Source: Ziziphus jujuba (Eukaryota; Streptophyta; Magnoliopsida; Rosales; Rhamnaceae). From it: 64,000 nucleotides of DNA. The number at the start of each line of letters is the position of its first letter. Position 1 is the first letter of the stretch. The stretch lies in assembly GCF_031755915.1 (NCBI RefSeq), contig NC_083390.1, positions 19,887,501 to 19,951,500 on the forward strand, given 5' to 3'. Below are positions 39,714 to 54,032 of this stretch, one piece after another. The notes below the pieces were generated by a model, which saw nothing but the letters and a program-made list of their open reading frames with translations, made no database searches and was not told where the DNA came from. The translations under genes were made by a program, and so were the position numbers.

Positions 39714-42700
39714 TCACTGGCGTTTCCTTTGGTAGAGTGAATAGCCAACGAGGGCAGACATTAAAAATGTCCATAATACCTGCAACAAAAAGATCACATA
39801 AATGATTTCAGACAACAAAAATAACTTTTTTCTTGTAAAATAGTAATAAATCAGAAAAAAAAAAAGGGTATTACTGTATTGATCATGTGCCAGCGTTCAA
39901 GCCTTTTAATCCTTGATTGCATTTCTTCAATAACCCCCTCCAATGGAGAAACATCCCTACTTGGCGACGACTCTGAAGATGAACTGCAACCCTGTTTGTT
40001 CCACCAAAATATATCCACTCACAATTGGCAACAGGTTACGAACTTAATGCAGCAGTAGAAAGCCTTGGCTAACTTAGGCCCTGTTTGGCATAGCTTATGC
40101 TTATGCTTCTGCAGAAGTGCGCTTCCTACAGAAGCTACTCTTAACTGGCTTTGATTAGAAAGTACTACTAACCTCCAGAAGCACTTCTTGAAAATTGTCC
40201 AAACACTTCCAAAAATAGTTTTTTAAGTCTCAAAACCTGGTTTTAGCTTTCCAGAAGCTATGCCAAACAGGGTCTTATCCCCACAAGTTCTACCGTGGCA
40301 AGTAGAAAGTAGTGCAAAGTAGCAAACTTCTAATATGATGAATTATCTAGAATACTATCGCATGCAAAGTGAACAGCTTGACGACTCCATTTACTACAAA
40401 ATGGATGCCCGTTTTCTGTGATATAGTTCTTGTCAAATTAAATAAATAGCCATCAGTTTTTCTAAACACATAATTATTGTCAGATTAATATATAGCTTGA
40501 CCAACTGATACACACCCAAACATAAACTATAATGGCTATGGACATGACCTTGGAAATAGTATTTCTATTAGCAATTGTTGCTCATTGCTCATTTAGCTTC
40601 TCACAAGTAAATATAATCCCATTAAATTAGTAGCAAAGTACCTGAGATTGAATAAATTCCACAAGTTCCTGCAACCTTCCAGCCTGCTGACTGTGAATGC
40701 CAGCACTACTTCTTTCTACTGCTGGTAACCTTTCCAGAACTATTTGAAGGTAACTCTGCAATTGAAATGTCAATAAATCAGATAGCATACAATATATGAC
40801 AGGTTTTGGCACCAGATTTTTTAGTGGAAAAGGAGCTGGAAAACAATCCCCAACCCCCAATAAACTCATGCCTATGCCTATTCTGCCCCCTTGACATGTT
40901 TTTTCAAGTATAAAACCTAATTTAATAAAGGTGTTTTCCCCTTTCTAAAAGGCTTTTGAAGTTTAGCCATCTTGTTGTTTCTTCTAATCCATTATATTCA
41001 AAGAAACGACTATAATATAAATCTCAAAAGAACCCTAAAGCCATTCCATCATTTAGCTCATCCCAATAGTGGCAGGGTGGAGTAGGTAGCCCATTTGACC
41101 GGCTAGTACAATCAAGGAATTACCTTTGTAGTATATGAACCATCCAGTTTGAGCATTGAACCAGCAGCTGCCACAGCCTCTTTGTTAATCCCCTTGATTT
41201 GTAGGTAAGGACTAGGGGAATCTTGTAAATGATCGACCTCGATTAAAATCTAAATCAGATGTTCAAAATTTAATTGCAATATAGACTTCCATAACAAAAC
41301 AAAAACAAAAACAAAACCCACAAACTATGGGAGATCCGCCCCCAGCAAAATTATTTAAAATAAATAAATAAATAAAATTATAATAATCAATTCATAAGAA
41401 ATGACACCACTTAAGACAGTGGCATTGGATAAAGAAAATGATCACATTACTAAAAAGCCTAGAGTTGTTACCAATATATCTGAACCATGTAAATATAGAC
41501 TGACAAATCTATGGTAGGCATCAAAAGAAGGGTTATATAAATTACACATCAAATGGTGGCATAGATCTGATGAAAATAATGGCTTCGCAACCATCAAGTC
41601 TGAAATCAATCATACATAAAGCCAACCAATTTTCTTTTTCTTACCAACATTGGCTCAAGATAAGGAATAGCATATAAAAGCCCATGCATGTTTCAAGTAT
41701 ATAAACACTCAACTGGGAATGAGATATATCAATGTTATAACTCTCACCAATCATAAGAGCTCAAGCTAAAAATTGAAATAAGGAAAAATTAAGGGCCAAA
41801 AAGAAAAGTATGGTCATTGAATTTGTAGCCATGCAGAACAAAGCTTGTTGTGGGAATTAGGAATTGGAAACAATCATGCTATGCAATCAGGTCCAGATAT
41901 TCCTCAGAGTCGACACCCTAAACTAGTCAGATTAAATACCATATGGCAAAGATAGATCAAATAAATCTCCAAGTTGGATGAGTACAGAATACAGGTTATA
42001 ACAACAATTTGTGATTCCTTTTATTCTCTTACTCAGGTGAGACCCCTTTGGTGATTCTTTTAAGATCTTTTACCATAAAGAGAAAAGAAACTGGAGAAGA
42101 AAAAGAAGGAGAAGAAGAACAAGAGGGGGGAAAAAGCATGCACACACACAACCAACACCACCCAAATATAGAATGCATAAAATTTAGCAAAAAGTAAGTC
42201 TCTTTGAAAATCATCTGACCTTTCCATCTTGGTAGATGAATGCAGATGCTTCAATATAAGCTACAGCTTGATACCTAAAATACAAATGCATATCATCATT
42301 TAACAGGATGCTTCAACCACAGGTAATTAAGATTCACAAACTGTACAGCATGGTGAAGAACAAAAGGAAAAAATGATGTGATGCTATTAGAAGACTTATC
42401 ATGGAATAATACAGAAAATTAAAGAAACAGGCAGCTTACCCAAGGTTAAGAAGGCCAGCAACCGTACTAATGCTAATATCAAAATCCACTTTAGGTTGAA
42501 TGATGAAATTTCCTTCTCTAATAGGCTAGAAAAATAATTCAAAAGAAATTCATCAAGTTACTGCAGTTTTAGAGAATAAGAAACATAGCTATTAACAGAA
42601 AAATTCTAAATAAGTTTTACTACAAACCTCACGTATAAGCAATGCAAATCTGCCCTCACATATTCGAACCCGTATACAATCACTCTCAGCTAACTGCCCA

Positions 42701-45700
42701 TTAGTAGGAATTCCAGGAAGTTTCAAATATATATCAATGAAATTCTGAACAGAGCTGCAGAACTTTGCCGGATCTAGAATTTTCAAAATATCTTGATAAG
42801 CCACCTGTTACCAATTTGGACGTCCATAGAGATATGTCATACACAAAATCACATTACATGAGTTTTAAGAAAGGCATAATAATCCCCTCACCTGGCGGTT
42901 ACTCTTCAACACAAACAATGAGCTCTCAGGGGAAAGCACAGGATCAAAGTCATTTCGAATTTTAAGCTGCATTGTGATGAGAAGAAATAATATCATTTCT
43001 ATAATACAAATGTAAATTTATTTGCGTACATAAGCATGCATGAAATTGGGAGGAAAATTCAAAAGACCAAATTTTTTTATGAATCGACTATACTGTTGCT
43101 TCTGCACCAATGCTGTGTACAAATCTAAGAAACAATAACGCTTCCACCAGACTTATAGTGTGTGTATCAAAATTAGGTGGAATATCCAAAATTCTTAAAA
43201 AATTACCAATCTATTTCGAGTCAAATCTTAAGAAAACCATATTCCTCGTTAGCTAGGTACAATCACCAAATTAATTCTTCCTACTTCTAGAAAAGCGCTG
43301 GAGTTTATTAGAGAAGGTTTAGTTATAAACCAGCTCAAACTCTCAAAATAAATGCTTTAATGACTTGACATGATTAAAGTCGAGACCATGGAATTATTCC
43401 TCAATAACACAAACAATGAAAAGACTCCACTGATATAAGTGAACATGTAAGCATCTAAAGGTTGCAAGTCCACTAACATGTGCAGCAACAAGATGTGGTT
43501 CAATGTGCTGCTGGAACATTGGAAACACTGTCATCATGATCTCATTCTGGGACATAAAGCACCCCACTCTACTTTTATCCCTTTGGACCCTGGAAATCAG
43601 ATGTGAATGAACACCCCCAACCTGTTTTTTGCAAAAGATGGAGTAAATTAAAAAGGAAAGTATTCATAGATAGCCTTTTTTATCATCAACTGAAACTAAC
43701 ATTAAGAAACAGAAAAGCTGATAAAGAAATACATGCATATTAAAGCCATAAAATTCAATAGGACGTTATCTTCACAACAGCAATCAACCAAAAAATATAT
43801 AAATTAATCAAATACATGTATATTAGATCCTTAAATGTTAATAGGAGGTTATCCTTACAACAGCAATCCACAAGTCCAGTGATTTTCGAATATCAGGATG
43901 TAAAGCATAAACTCCTTCAAAAATAATCTGCTCAATAAAGAAAAGCAGTTTATTAATATACAAAAGAAAAAATATATATTAACTATCATAACTCATTGAT
44001 ATACTCAACAATTTAACAAAGTAACACCAAGTTCACCAACCATTCACGGATATCTGATCAGAATTTGGATGACTTGGCATCATAAGTTTAAATTTCAAGT
44101 AATGCGGAAAACAATATTTTGATTACTTTTATTCATCTGTTCATAACGAATGACCCTCAAACATTCAAATGTTTCAACAAAATTTGGCTCTTTCATTGGA
44201 AATTTTCATTGTCACTATGATTTTAGTCTTTTGATTTTATGCATTCTCTTAGGGTATGAAAAGATCCTTTGTATAAGTTCATGGTGTTAAACAAAGTTGA
44301 AGTGTAAAAAGTGTCTTCAACTTTGTCCCTTCCTCTAATTTCTCTCTCCTTTTAAGGATGGAAATATAATTAATTGAATACAGCAAAGTTTAAATTATGA
44401 ATGAAATAGGTTAATTTTTTTTCTCTTACCCTCTGTTCTCTTTATTTTCCTATTACTGATGACCACTTTTATCATGATAAAGTGGCTTGAAAAACTACTG
44501 TTTGGTGTCCCTCATAATTTTATCATTTCCTCTCCTCCCTAAAATATTTCTCAAAATGTCAGAAAAGTTCTCCTATTGATACTATTGCAGAACATCATAC
44601 CTGCAAGTTAGATGTGACTGCTTAGACAGATCAAACTCCAAAATTAAAATGAAACCCTTGACTCAAACCATCCACCAAATTAATCAATAAAATGCTAGTC
44701 TCTCCCCCTCTATTTAGTTTTTTTTTTTTTTAATTGTTTTTTGATTCCATGAAATATCATGTCACTTTATAGCAAAGCAGAGCAATATGAAACAAAGCAA
44801 TAGAAACAAGTATGATAACTGACCACTCCACAATCTTCTGAAACTTCAAGTTCCTTGAAGCCACTACGGGCACCTGTCTCTAAGTCAAATATGGGTACTT
44901 TTGTTTTGCGTCCATTCCTTATGTCACTAATATTCTGCAAATGGTGTGCAAGATATTAATACAACCTCAAGTGAACATTTTTCTGATAAACACTACAAGA
45001 TATAATGAATAATAACAGCATAATGTATCTATTTGAAATCAAGGAAATCAAATCCTCATTATGGCTATAGGGGGCAGGCAGTGGCCCTTCCCCTCCCCAC
45101 TTTTTTCAAAGTTTGGTGAGTCTGCAAATACATAAATGCTTTATTAGGTTTTACATAAATTGTACTGGAAACTTGGAAAGAAGATAAATGACCCTAAAAT
45201 TAATGTATTAGATAAAAGTGAGCACAATTTAGATAAGCGCACATGAAGAAAGTTTGCTATATGAGCATGGTAAAGTAGAAATTAAGTAATTGTACGTTAA
45301 CGAAACATAAACTGTAGGAGTTTGGTAGACAGCATTTTCTACACGCTCTAAACTTGGATTATAAATGACAATGGGCACAAAGAGAGAAATTGCATGGCAA
45401 GAGGCACAAGTCTCATATTCATTGCACAAAGAGCCTAAAAAAAGACTTGAGAAGTCCTTCCGAAGGACAATCTGTAGATGTTCAAAAGATCCATAAAAAC
45501 CTCAAAAAAACCACAACTATGACATTAACCTAGCCGTCCTCCCTTAAACTCTAACCCATAAAAGAGAGAGAAAAGAAGAATATGAAGCTTGGATTATTCA
45601 TAAATTCTAACCCTAAAAGACACAATTCTGGCGTAAATTACAACTAATTAAATAAAAAAAGACAACCAAAATATAGTCTTCTTTAAGATTTTGGTTTTGT

Positions 45701-48700
45701 ACAATGGAAGCAATAGCAACTTGTACTATATAGCTGATGATACAAGGCCACTACAATGGTTGAACAGTCATGCACTTGACCATAAAAGCCTGTTTTCACC
45801 TAACTTCCTTACAATTCACAGTCTCTATATATATACAGTAGTCAATCTGACAGACCATCTCACAACAATCAAATACAAAATGAAGAAAAATATGCAATGT
45901 TACTAAATGAGAAATACAAAGGAAAAACAGAGTCTTACTTTTGAAAGCAAAGATAAATCAATCGAGCTGAAGTCATCATACTTGAAGTCCTTTACTTGTT
46001 CAGATTTATAATATGTTTCAAGGGAAACTACTTCACAACCAACTATATTTGCCATTTTGTGAGCCAAACTAGTCTTTCCTGATCCGCTTGGACCTCCTGC
46101 AACGACAAAAACATTTGAACTGGCAAAAAAGCTGACAAACTTAACTACAAGAAAAGGGGACTCCTATATTACCAATTCCAACTAAAACCGGGAAGCCTTT
46201 ATTCTCCAGCAAAGCCTAAAACAATTAACGGAACATTAATTCTGATCCAGATGTATGTTAAATATTTTCTTCTATTTCTGATAATGGGAGTTCAACATGA
46301 TTTCTAATTATCTTAAAAATGTTACCTGTATTGCTTGCACAGAAAGAAGCAATCCCCTATCAAAGTCATATGAATCAGGCATTGGAGCAAGTTTTATGGT
46401 TTCCCTGAAAGTGGAAGGATCTGTGGTTGCTTCATGATAGAAGTCTAACATAACAAGTTGCAACATATTGAAGAGATATTTACTAAAGTGAAATAATAGT
46501 CTCTAATCAAAGAGATACCTATGGCTGATCTATCAGCAGAAGCTGTATCTGGCAAAATGAAATGCCACGTTGCCAATACAGGTTCCATTTTAGATTTTGT
46601 TGGAGATCGAGTCCACGGTTGAGATAGATCCTCAAGCCCCATAACAAGGTTTGGACTAACACGAATTGGCCTTGGAGCAACAATTGTTTTGTCTTGATTA
46701 GTTCTTGGAGATGTACTAGACAAAGGTGGGGGTGTATTAAGACGGGGGACACCTGTGCAAGCAATAAACATATTTAAAATCACATTAAGGAAAATGATAA
46801 TAAATTAGTCAGCTATGGCAACTCAATAACACAGCATTCTTGTTTCATCAAATGATACAAACACCAAAAGGAGCATAGCCCAATTATACAAATTTATCAA
46901 GAGAAACAAACTAAAGCACATGAGACCTTCCATGATAAAGAATTTGAAAATTTCAGAAAGTGGAACAAAAACTCATTATATGCCATGGAAAAGAAATCAA
47001 GCTTGCAACCTATAGTCTCAATATTCATTTCCAGATATGATTTAGTGATCCAAGGTCCATTGATGCCCATCTTCAATGCTTCTTTTCCAACTGTCTACAA
47101 AATAAGAGTAACCCATTGAATTTTAAGCTTTAGAGACAAGAAAATCAAACATCAATAGATTAGACTTCAGCAACAATATCTCCAATCATTTTCAACCATA
47201 TTCAAAACGAAAAGATCTTGCTCCTTAACGCAAAGTAGTTATCAAACTTATAACAGCAGACATTAATATAATTCCGAATGTTTAAAGCAAGCATTCATAA
47301 ATTCAAAAAAGACATTAATATAAAATATTTCCATGCTTCAGAGCTGTCATATATAGATGACTAATAGATACTGATATTAAAAATATTGTGAATTATATCA
47401 TTGAAAAGGAAGGAAAAAATAAATCAAGATTCCAAATCCTACTTTTGAGAATCTTGGATACTTTGTGACAACTTAGTGCACCCTCATTTTCTATTTCCAG
47501 CACAATGGCCCAATCCCAAAATAAAATTTTTCAAGCTACCCCATGGGACATGTTTCTGCATTTTCTTTTTGTTCCGGGACAGGAAAGAAAACCCTTTTTC
47601 TACCACCATTCAAGTCCACTAATCCTCCATTATATACACAAAAGACTCTTCTAATCAGGTAAAACTATTTTTTATTTCAAATGGAGGACAATGAATTATT
47701 TTCCTCATATATCATAATAAAAAATAATGGACAAAAATATATGAGCATATGATGCGATAACCAGTGTCATATTAATATTAAACCTTTCAAAAAGGAAAAT
47801 GGCAGGTATCCAATTGTTATATAATAAGTTTACTATAATGAGTCCATACTTTCCTATCTGTGCCTCTCAAAACCAGGAATCTCTCATCGCCAAGAGTATC
47901 AATAGTTTCAACTGATATTGAGATGTAGCCATTATTGACTGATGTAGAAGCTCGTTTATAACTGACAACGACAGTGTAACCCAAATCAAGTAGCCCACCT
48001 AAAGTCGTCCGTCCAACCTGCTTTTTTAATGTTAACAAAAAGGAGGATTAGTAAGAAAAGCACTCGATTTTATTATATATTAAGATAGCATAAAAATCAC
48101 AATTATCCAAAAAGGATGCCTTTTATATAATTTGAGATAGGAAATTTGTATTCCCTTCAATATAAAATAAGATTAAACATAGAAGGGAAGGGATGATGGG
48201 CACCCAATTCCCACTACATTTACAGATGATGAACTGAAGACCCATCTTGCAACGTTTAGCAGCAACGTAATAATTACTAAGAATACAAAAGAAGACTGTA
48301 GGCCATGATGTGAAGTCCATGTGTCAGCTGACAATTTACAGTGGTATGAAGCCCATGGAGGATCATACCAATTATACATCTGCCAAGTTTATGGACTTAA
48401 GTTTGTTTTAATTCTCACTAAGCAGGACTGAAACTGAAACATATGGCTTCCCACAGCACCCCTAATGTAGCATAACAATGTGGAATGCAACCTTCCAGAC
48501 AAAAAGAGAAAACCACTTTTCATGCAGTTTGTGGTCAAATTAGCAAAGGCATAGTTCTGCAGCTGGGATAGATCGATTTGCAAAAGGGTAGATTAGATAT
48601 GCAAAGTTCTTTAAATTTTTTATTGAAGTTGTTGAAGATTATTATTTTTTTTTTAAGGAAAACGGGAATACAATCATTATTTTGGAACAAAATCAATATA

Positions 48701-51700
48701 CAAGTATATTTCAGATACTGAACCTTTTATAGGGAACAGTAGGACTCATTTATATTAGTATCAAAAGTAGCGAGACAACTCATGACATTCTCACTAACAA
48801 TTTCCCTGCTGTCCATTCATATCCAACTAAACAACACATCATTCAAGTATGCTAAAGGTTACACGTAAAGTAAAGAACTAACAGTAAGCATACATGTAAA
48901 GTAGAGATTAGCAGTGATTTCCTAAAACTACAAAATTTTTATAACAGAATCAACTACTTAGACATGCCTCACCTCAAACTCAGCTTTTGGCCTGATAATG
49001 AAATTTTTGTCAACAATCCTCTGATCACCAAGTGATAGATAATATCTAATACCAGATTGGCGCACCTTGATCCAGTCATTTATCCTTGCTTCTTCACTTG
49101 CCGAAGGAGGTCTAAGGTACATCTCATAAAAGCTGCAAGAAAAACTCTTTTTATAGCACACTCATTGCAATAGAAGCTCATGAAAAATAAAATAAAAAAT
49201 CTGAAAGTTTTTATCACAGCTAAGAACTGGTTAGTCAAGCAAGCTAGGAATTAATCTGCCTATGAACTCACTTATCTGTTTGGGGCTCATAACCTTCTAA
49301 TAAATAAGCTGAATGTCCATCTTGTGCCTGTAACAAGACTCAAATTTAGTCTAATTGAGTCAATTTACTCAATGCATGTCATGAATTATACAGCATCCGT
49401 CACCACAAATTGTTAGTAAAAAATTAGTAGGAACCACATGCCAGAAAAGAAAAATCACTATAAGATATTTCAGAAAAGCCTAACTAATGTAAGAAAGTGT
49501 ATGGCCACACTCCCAACCGGATCCAATCCAAGAATAAATATAAGACAACTATATCAGGCAAAGATCAGAGCCACATACAGTTGCTTATCCTAGCAAACTT
49601 GGATCCATTATAAAAGTCTTGTTTCCTAAACTATTTGAGTTCCATAACATCACAGTGAGATATAAGGTCAAGTATTAATGGCAGGACTTTCGAAGTATTA
49701 ATTAAATCTGTCAAATGTGTGTTTGCATTAACCTCACACACACACACAGAGTTCGCTCACTTTCTTAAGCTTTTGGGATTGTGACAATTAAAAAAGGGAA
49801 TAGAGATTCAGTTGTCTGTCCAGTTTTATGTTTGAACCACAGTAGAACCTCATTTCTAATAACTTATTGTTCTGTACTTGTAAGGCCTCCTTTCTGTCTT
49901 GTTATTGGCTCTGAAATGCAAAGAGGGTGTAAATGTGTTCATTTCATATAAAAAATAATAATGGACCCACTTCATAATAGCTTAAGCTCTTGGGTTTAAG
50001 GCAATCTAACAAAATCATTTGCCATACCGAATAACATAGCTACAAAAGACCGTAAGTGAGGAGGCCCTTTTCTTGCATATTAAGACCAAATATCAGTTGA
50101 TAATACATGAAGCATTACAGACCTCAATTCTGCATTTTAGCTTGTAGATTGCCTCACGAAATGATGAAACAAAGCTATTGTTAATTCTAATCTGCAACAT
50201 AAATCCAATGCAAAGAATTAACAGAAAAATATCAGCAGCAGTGAAAACCCAGAAAATTATTCGAGGGAGAACCATATGATATATTGTTCAGATCAGGAAG
50301 GAATATAAAATTTGAGCGTTACATGCGAACAAAAACATTAGAAATCGAAAGATATCATCAGATAAAGGGGGATACCCAAAAAGGCACAGCCCAATTTTTC
50401 CAATTTTTAGAGGAAAAAGCAGCAGAACATGAACCTGTGCATGATGAAGGTCTGGCTCAATGTGCTTTCTAAACAATGGGAAAATGCTGTCAATAAGGTA
50501 ATCAAGTGAACAAGAATCCCCGATATCATATTGAACTTTAGAAAGAAGACTAAAATGAACACCGCCAACCTGGTATGAAAGAAAAAAATATGAAGCATTC
50601 TGTCACATTTTCACTAAATACTGAAAAACTTAAAAGCATAAGCTGAACCAAGCAAAAGGATTAAGAGTCTACCACTGCAACTCGAATATCAAGCAGAGAG
50701 CGCAGTTTTGCATGCAGAGCATAGGTACCATCAACAATTACCTACACATCAAGTATCAAAAATGAACCTAATAGACATCATGGTTATCATACAAAATGAA
50801 ATTTCGATATCCTTACCACCCCAGAAGAAGCACTCTTTATTCTTTTCGAACCAACACGTCTCTTTTGATCATAATCAAACACTGGGATCAATGTATCCTC
50901 ACCTTTTGTCAAATCCTAATTTCAGCCAGGGAGAAAAAAAAAAAAAAAAAAAAAAAAGAGGGGGTTGTAAGGCTGTTACTAAATACATAAACACAACCAC
51001 CGCCTAGTAAATAATACAGATGTAACTCTCATTGCACTTTGTTTTTCATTTCTAGAGCACCAAAAGACCTTGTGGTTTCAAAGGTTTAAAATGGTATGCA
51101 GTTCAGAGATTATAGCAAATCAGAACCTTGAAACTCTTTTAATACAACTCAAATAACAAAACCAGTAAACAATTATCCTCGGCAGTCCGAAATGATTCAG
51201 TCTAATAAGGCATATAAAATAGATCCCCGTTACAAGAAATAAGCAGATGCAAACCTCAAGATTTTGGACTAGGGTATCAAAATCTATTGAATCGAAATCA
51301 TTCCCTTCATCAACTCCAGCACGGTAGTTTTCCATTGATACAACAGTACAACCAATAACAGATGCCACCTTTTCTGCTAAGCTTCAGGGACCATTAAATT
51401 TACATTAAAAAAAAAATCTTAGCATGCATAAAATAAGTCAAGCAGCAAATGCTTTTCTTCCAAAAGAACTAATATATACCTTGTCTTTCCGGAACCACTT
51501 GGACCACCAATGCCAACTGTAACAAGACCCTCCTTTCTCTCTCTAAGTTCTTGGATGGATTTTACCAACAAATAATACCCGTGATCAAAAGACTGCACCA
51601 TTTCAACATAATCAGGTGTTAAAACTCCCCATAAAAGTTCAGAGAAACATTCATTACAACGGGCAAAGGAATTAAGATAAAGTAAATCAATTCCACTCAC

Positions 51701-52906
51701 TTTTGAACACAAACTATTTTGATAATAGTCAATTTCCACCCAACACAACAGTTAAAACTACATAAGCTGCAAAGTAATTATCATGCGAAGCAACATTAAC
51801 GGTAAAAATAAACACATATATACACTTGCAAGTATATAAGGGGCATCTAATTGATGTATGCTAATTTTAGCAATTGAAGAACTACATACAGCTAATTTCC
51901 AGATAACCAATAGGCCGCTAACTAGAGAATATAATAGAGCAGATTACCAATATGTTGACAGTATGACATGCTTACATTGGTCAAGTGCTCCTAAACATTG
52001 TGTGAATCTCAAGCTTGTGAACAAGAATGTAATGGCCAACAAAACTAAAGCCGGTGTCTAACCCACAGATGACTAACAGCTCACTTCTGGCGAAAAAATA
52101 AATTAAAACAATGACATTTTTATTAAGGGAAAAATTTACACTAGAGAGTTACCGTAACTCTATCCCTCTCTTTATCAACTGAGCCAAAGCTCAAGAAGAA
52201 TAGACAATATAAAATAAAAACGAACATTTGTTTCCAATTTCAAGTTATGGAGTAGCTTGTTAGCCAAATTTTCACCTATCATTCATCTGAGAGTTATAGC
52301 CATAGAAAAGGGAAAATAAAAAAAAACCAGGAACCAACCATCTACGCATCATTTGCCAAGCGCACATTATCATAAATTAGCTTTCTTATTAAAGTATAAA
52401 TTAGCATCCTCATTTCTCCATAATCCAATTTCAAAACACATATCACTTCCATGAGGAGGGTTATTTCCCTATACCCTATAGGCAAAATTAAAAGCGGCAA
52501 AACAAAAAAAATTGCAACCTTATTGATGCAAAGACGTCAAAAACAAAAATTTCCACTGAACCAATACAAAAGAAGAGGGAAAGATACTAACTCCAGAAAA
52601 TAACTCGTAACTGCAAGAACCCCAATTGAGAAATACAAAAATAAACCCATTTCAGAAACCAAATTCTACAAAGCAACAAAACTGGAGGGAAAAAAAAAAA
52701 TGAACATGCAAAGCATAGCTTGAACACCCAAATAAACCAATAAAAAGAAAAACCCAAAAGCATGTATTTTTCGTGGTGGGTTAGCCTACCACATGGAGTG
52801 GAAGCGATTGGAGGATGGAAGACGATGAAGAAGAAGTGGAGGGTTGCTGTTGGAAGTAGTCACGGCCTCCTTCTTGGAAGACCCGCTGTACAACTTCATC
52901 GTCCAT
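39714..52906 (-). CDS. Double P-loop kinase-CYTH protein with C-terminal membrane anchor
   Basis: 26 exons: 52790-52906, 51480-51592, 51255-51381, 50817-50915, 50673-50741, 50435-50569, 50123-50191, 49272-49327, 48973-49132, 47850-48017, 47010-47094, 46519-46752, 46326-46444, 46173-46215, 45939-46096, 44824-44934, 43859-43927, 43478-43621, 42892-42966, 42628-42804, 42440-42525, 42220-42274, 41124-41249, 40642-40755, 39875-39991, 39714-39779; 2892 nt, 963 aa. Two modules, each a uridine-kinase/phosphoribulokinase-like P-loop domain plus a CYTH (triphosphate tunnel) domain. Walker A GGPSGSGKT occurs at 68-76 and 532-540; VGGVH motifs recur. CYTH regions are about 250-400 and 730-895; an S/P/T-rich linker (400-480) joins the halves. 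A heptad-like segment (905-942) precedes a membrane helix (943-958) and the basic tail QRKRQ, a tail-anchored layout as in plant TTM1/TTM2 of the mitochondrial outer membrane. It resembles Arabidopsis At2g01460 (recalled). The substrate is unknown. The first donor could be GT at 52789 or 52792. The frame is open upstream of the chosen ATG. Confidence 0.92.
40077..40274. mobile_element. Tourist-like (PIF/Harbinger) MITE in intron 24 of the kinase-CYTH gene
   Basis: A 198-bp element. The left end GGCCCTGTTTGGCATAGCTT matches the reverse complement of the right end (AAGCTATGCCAAACAGGGTC) with one mismatch near the tip. It is flanked by TTA on both sides (40074-40076 and 40275-40277), the three-base target duplication typical of PIF/Harbinger elements. 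It has no coding capacity. It lies between exons 24 and 25, away from their splice sites. Confidence 0.88.
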
Positions 52907-53997
52907 AGTGAGGGGATGAGGATGGATTCCAAAATATGAAATATCCCCAATACCAACTCTACACCTTCGCGTTTGTTTTGCTTTGCTTTGCTTGTGAAAG
53001 TGAAGGGAATCAATCAAATTAATTAAAGAAAGAGAAAATCCATAAATACATAGAATTTTGATAACTGATGAATGATGATATGGATTGATGACAATATGAC
53101 ATATGGGTTTCTTTTTTGCTTTGCCTTTATGATTACACTTCTCTATGCTTTCTTGCCACTCTCTACTACTGCATACCCCTCTTTGCTTGTTATATGTTCT
53201 CTTTCCCAAACTCCCAATTGTTAGGTACTACACCTTTTTCCTCTGTTTTTCTCTCCCATGAAAAATGGTTTTTGTTTTTTTATTTTTTTTATTTTTCATT
53301 TTTCATTTTTTTTCCTTTAATTTTCTTTTTTTATGTATAATGGAATATCAGCTGTTTGTTCTGTTTTATAATTTATTTTTTTTGGTTGACAATATTCTCA
53401 GCCTTAAATTATTATCAGAAAAAAGTCTCAAATAGTTTTTTTCTTAATAATGAATATAACGTCAAATAAAACAATCTCATATATTGTTTATAGTTGCTTT
53501 TTTTTTTTTGTTTTTTCTCGCTACATTATTTAAAATTGCTTTTGGTAAAATTTTATTTAATTTTTTTTTTTTATAAGATGTTATTTGCTGGAATTTAATA
53601 TGGAAAAGTTCAAAGAATCATCAGTTTGACCATTTCTAATTCAAGCTTTTTCTTTTTAAACGGTTTTTAGGAAAGCTTCAAGACTTGCTTGCCAACCTAA
53701 TTCTTTATATCCTCTCTTATTGTCCAAAAATAAATCAGAAAAGAATTCTTTATACCTATCTTACTATAGAAAAATTATGAAAAAGAGAAAACTATGAAGG
53801 ACTTACAACAATACAAAAATAAATCATGAATTGAATCTAATAAGACTTACAACAATGCTAAAATCATGAATTTCTTTTTTCTTTTGGGTAAATATTATAT
53901 GAAGGACTTCTTGGTTCTTACAGTTAATAGTTACAAAGAAAAAGCCTTATGGTTTTTTTTTTTTTTCCCATAATAAAAAAACTAAGATAAATAAATA

Positions 53998-54032
<35 letters not shown>

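Noticed and set aside
52907..53209. Upstream extension of the kinase-CYTH protein in the same open frame
   Set aside because: The extra residues look like translated leader sequence and family members begin at MDDE-like starts; the frame is merely open.
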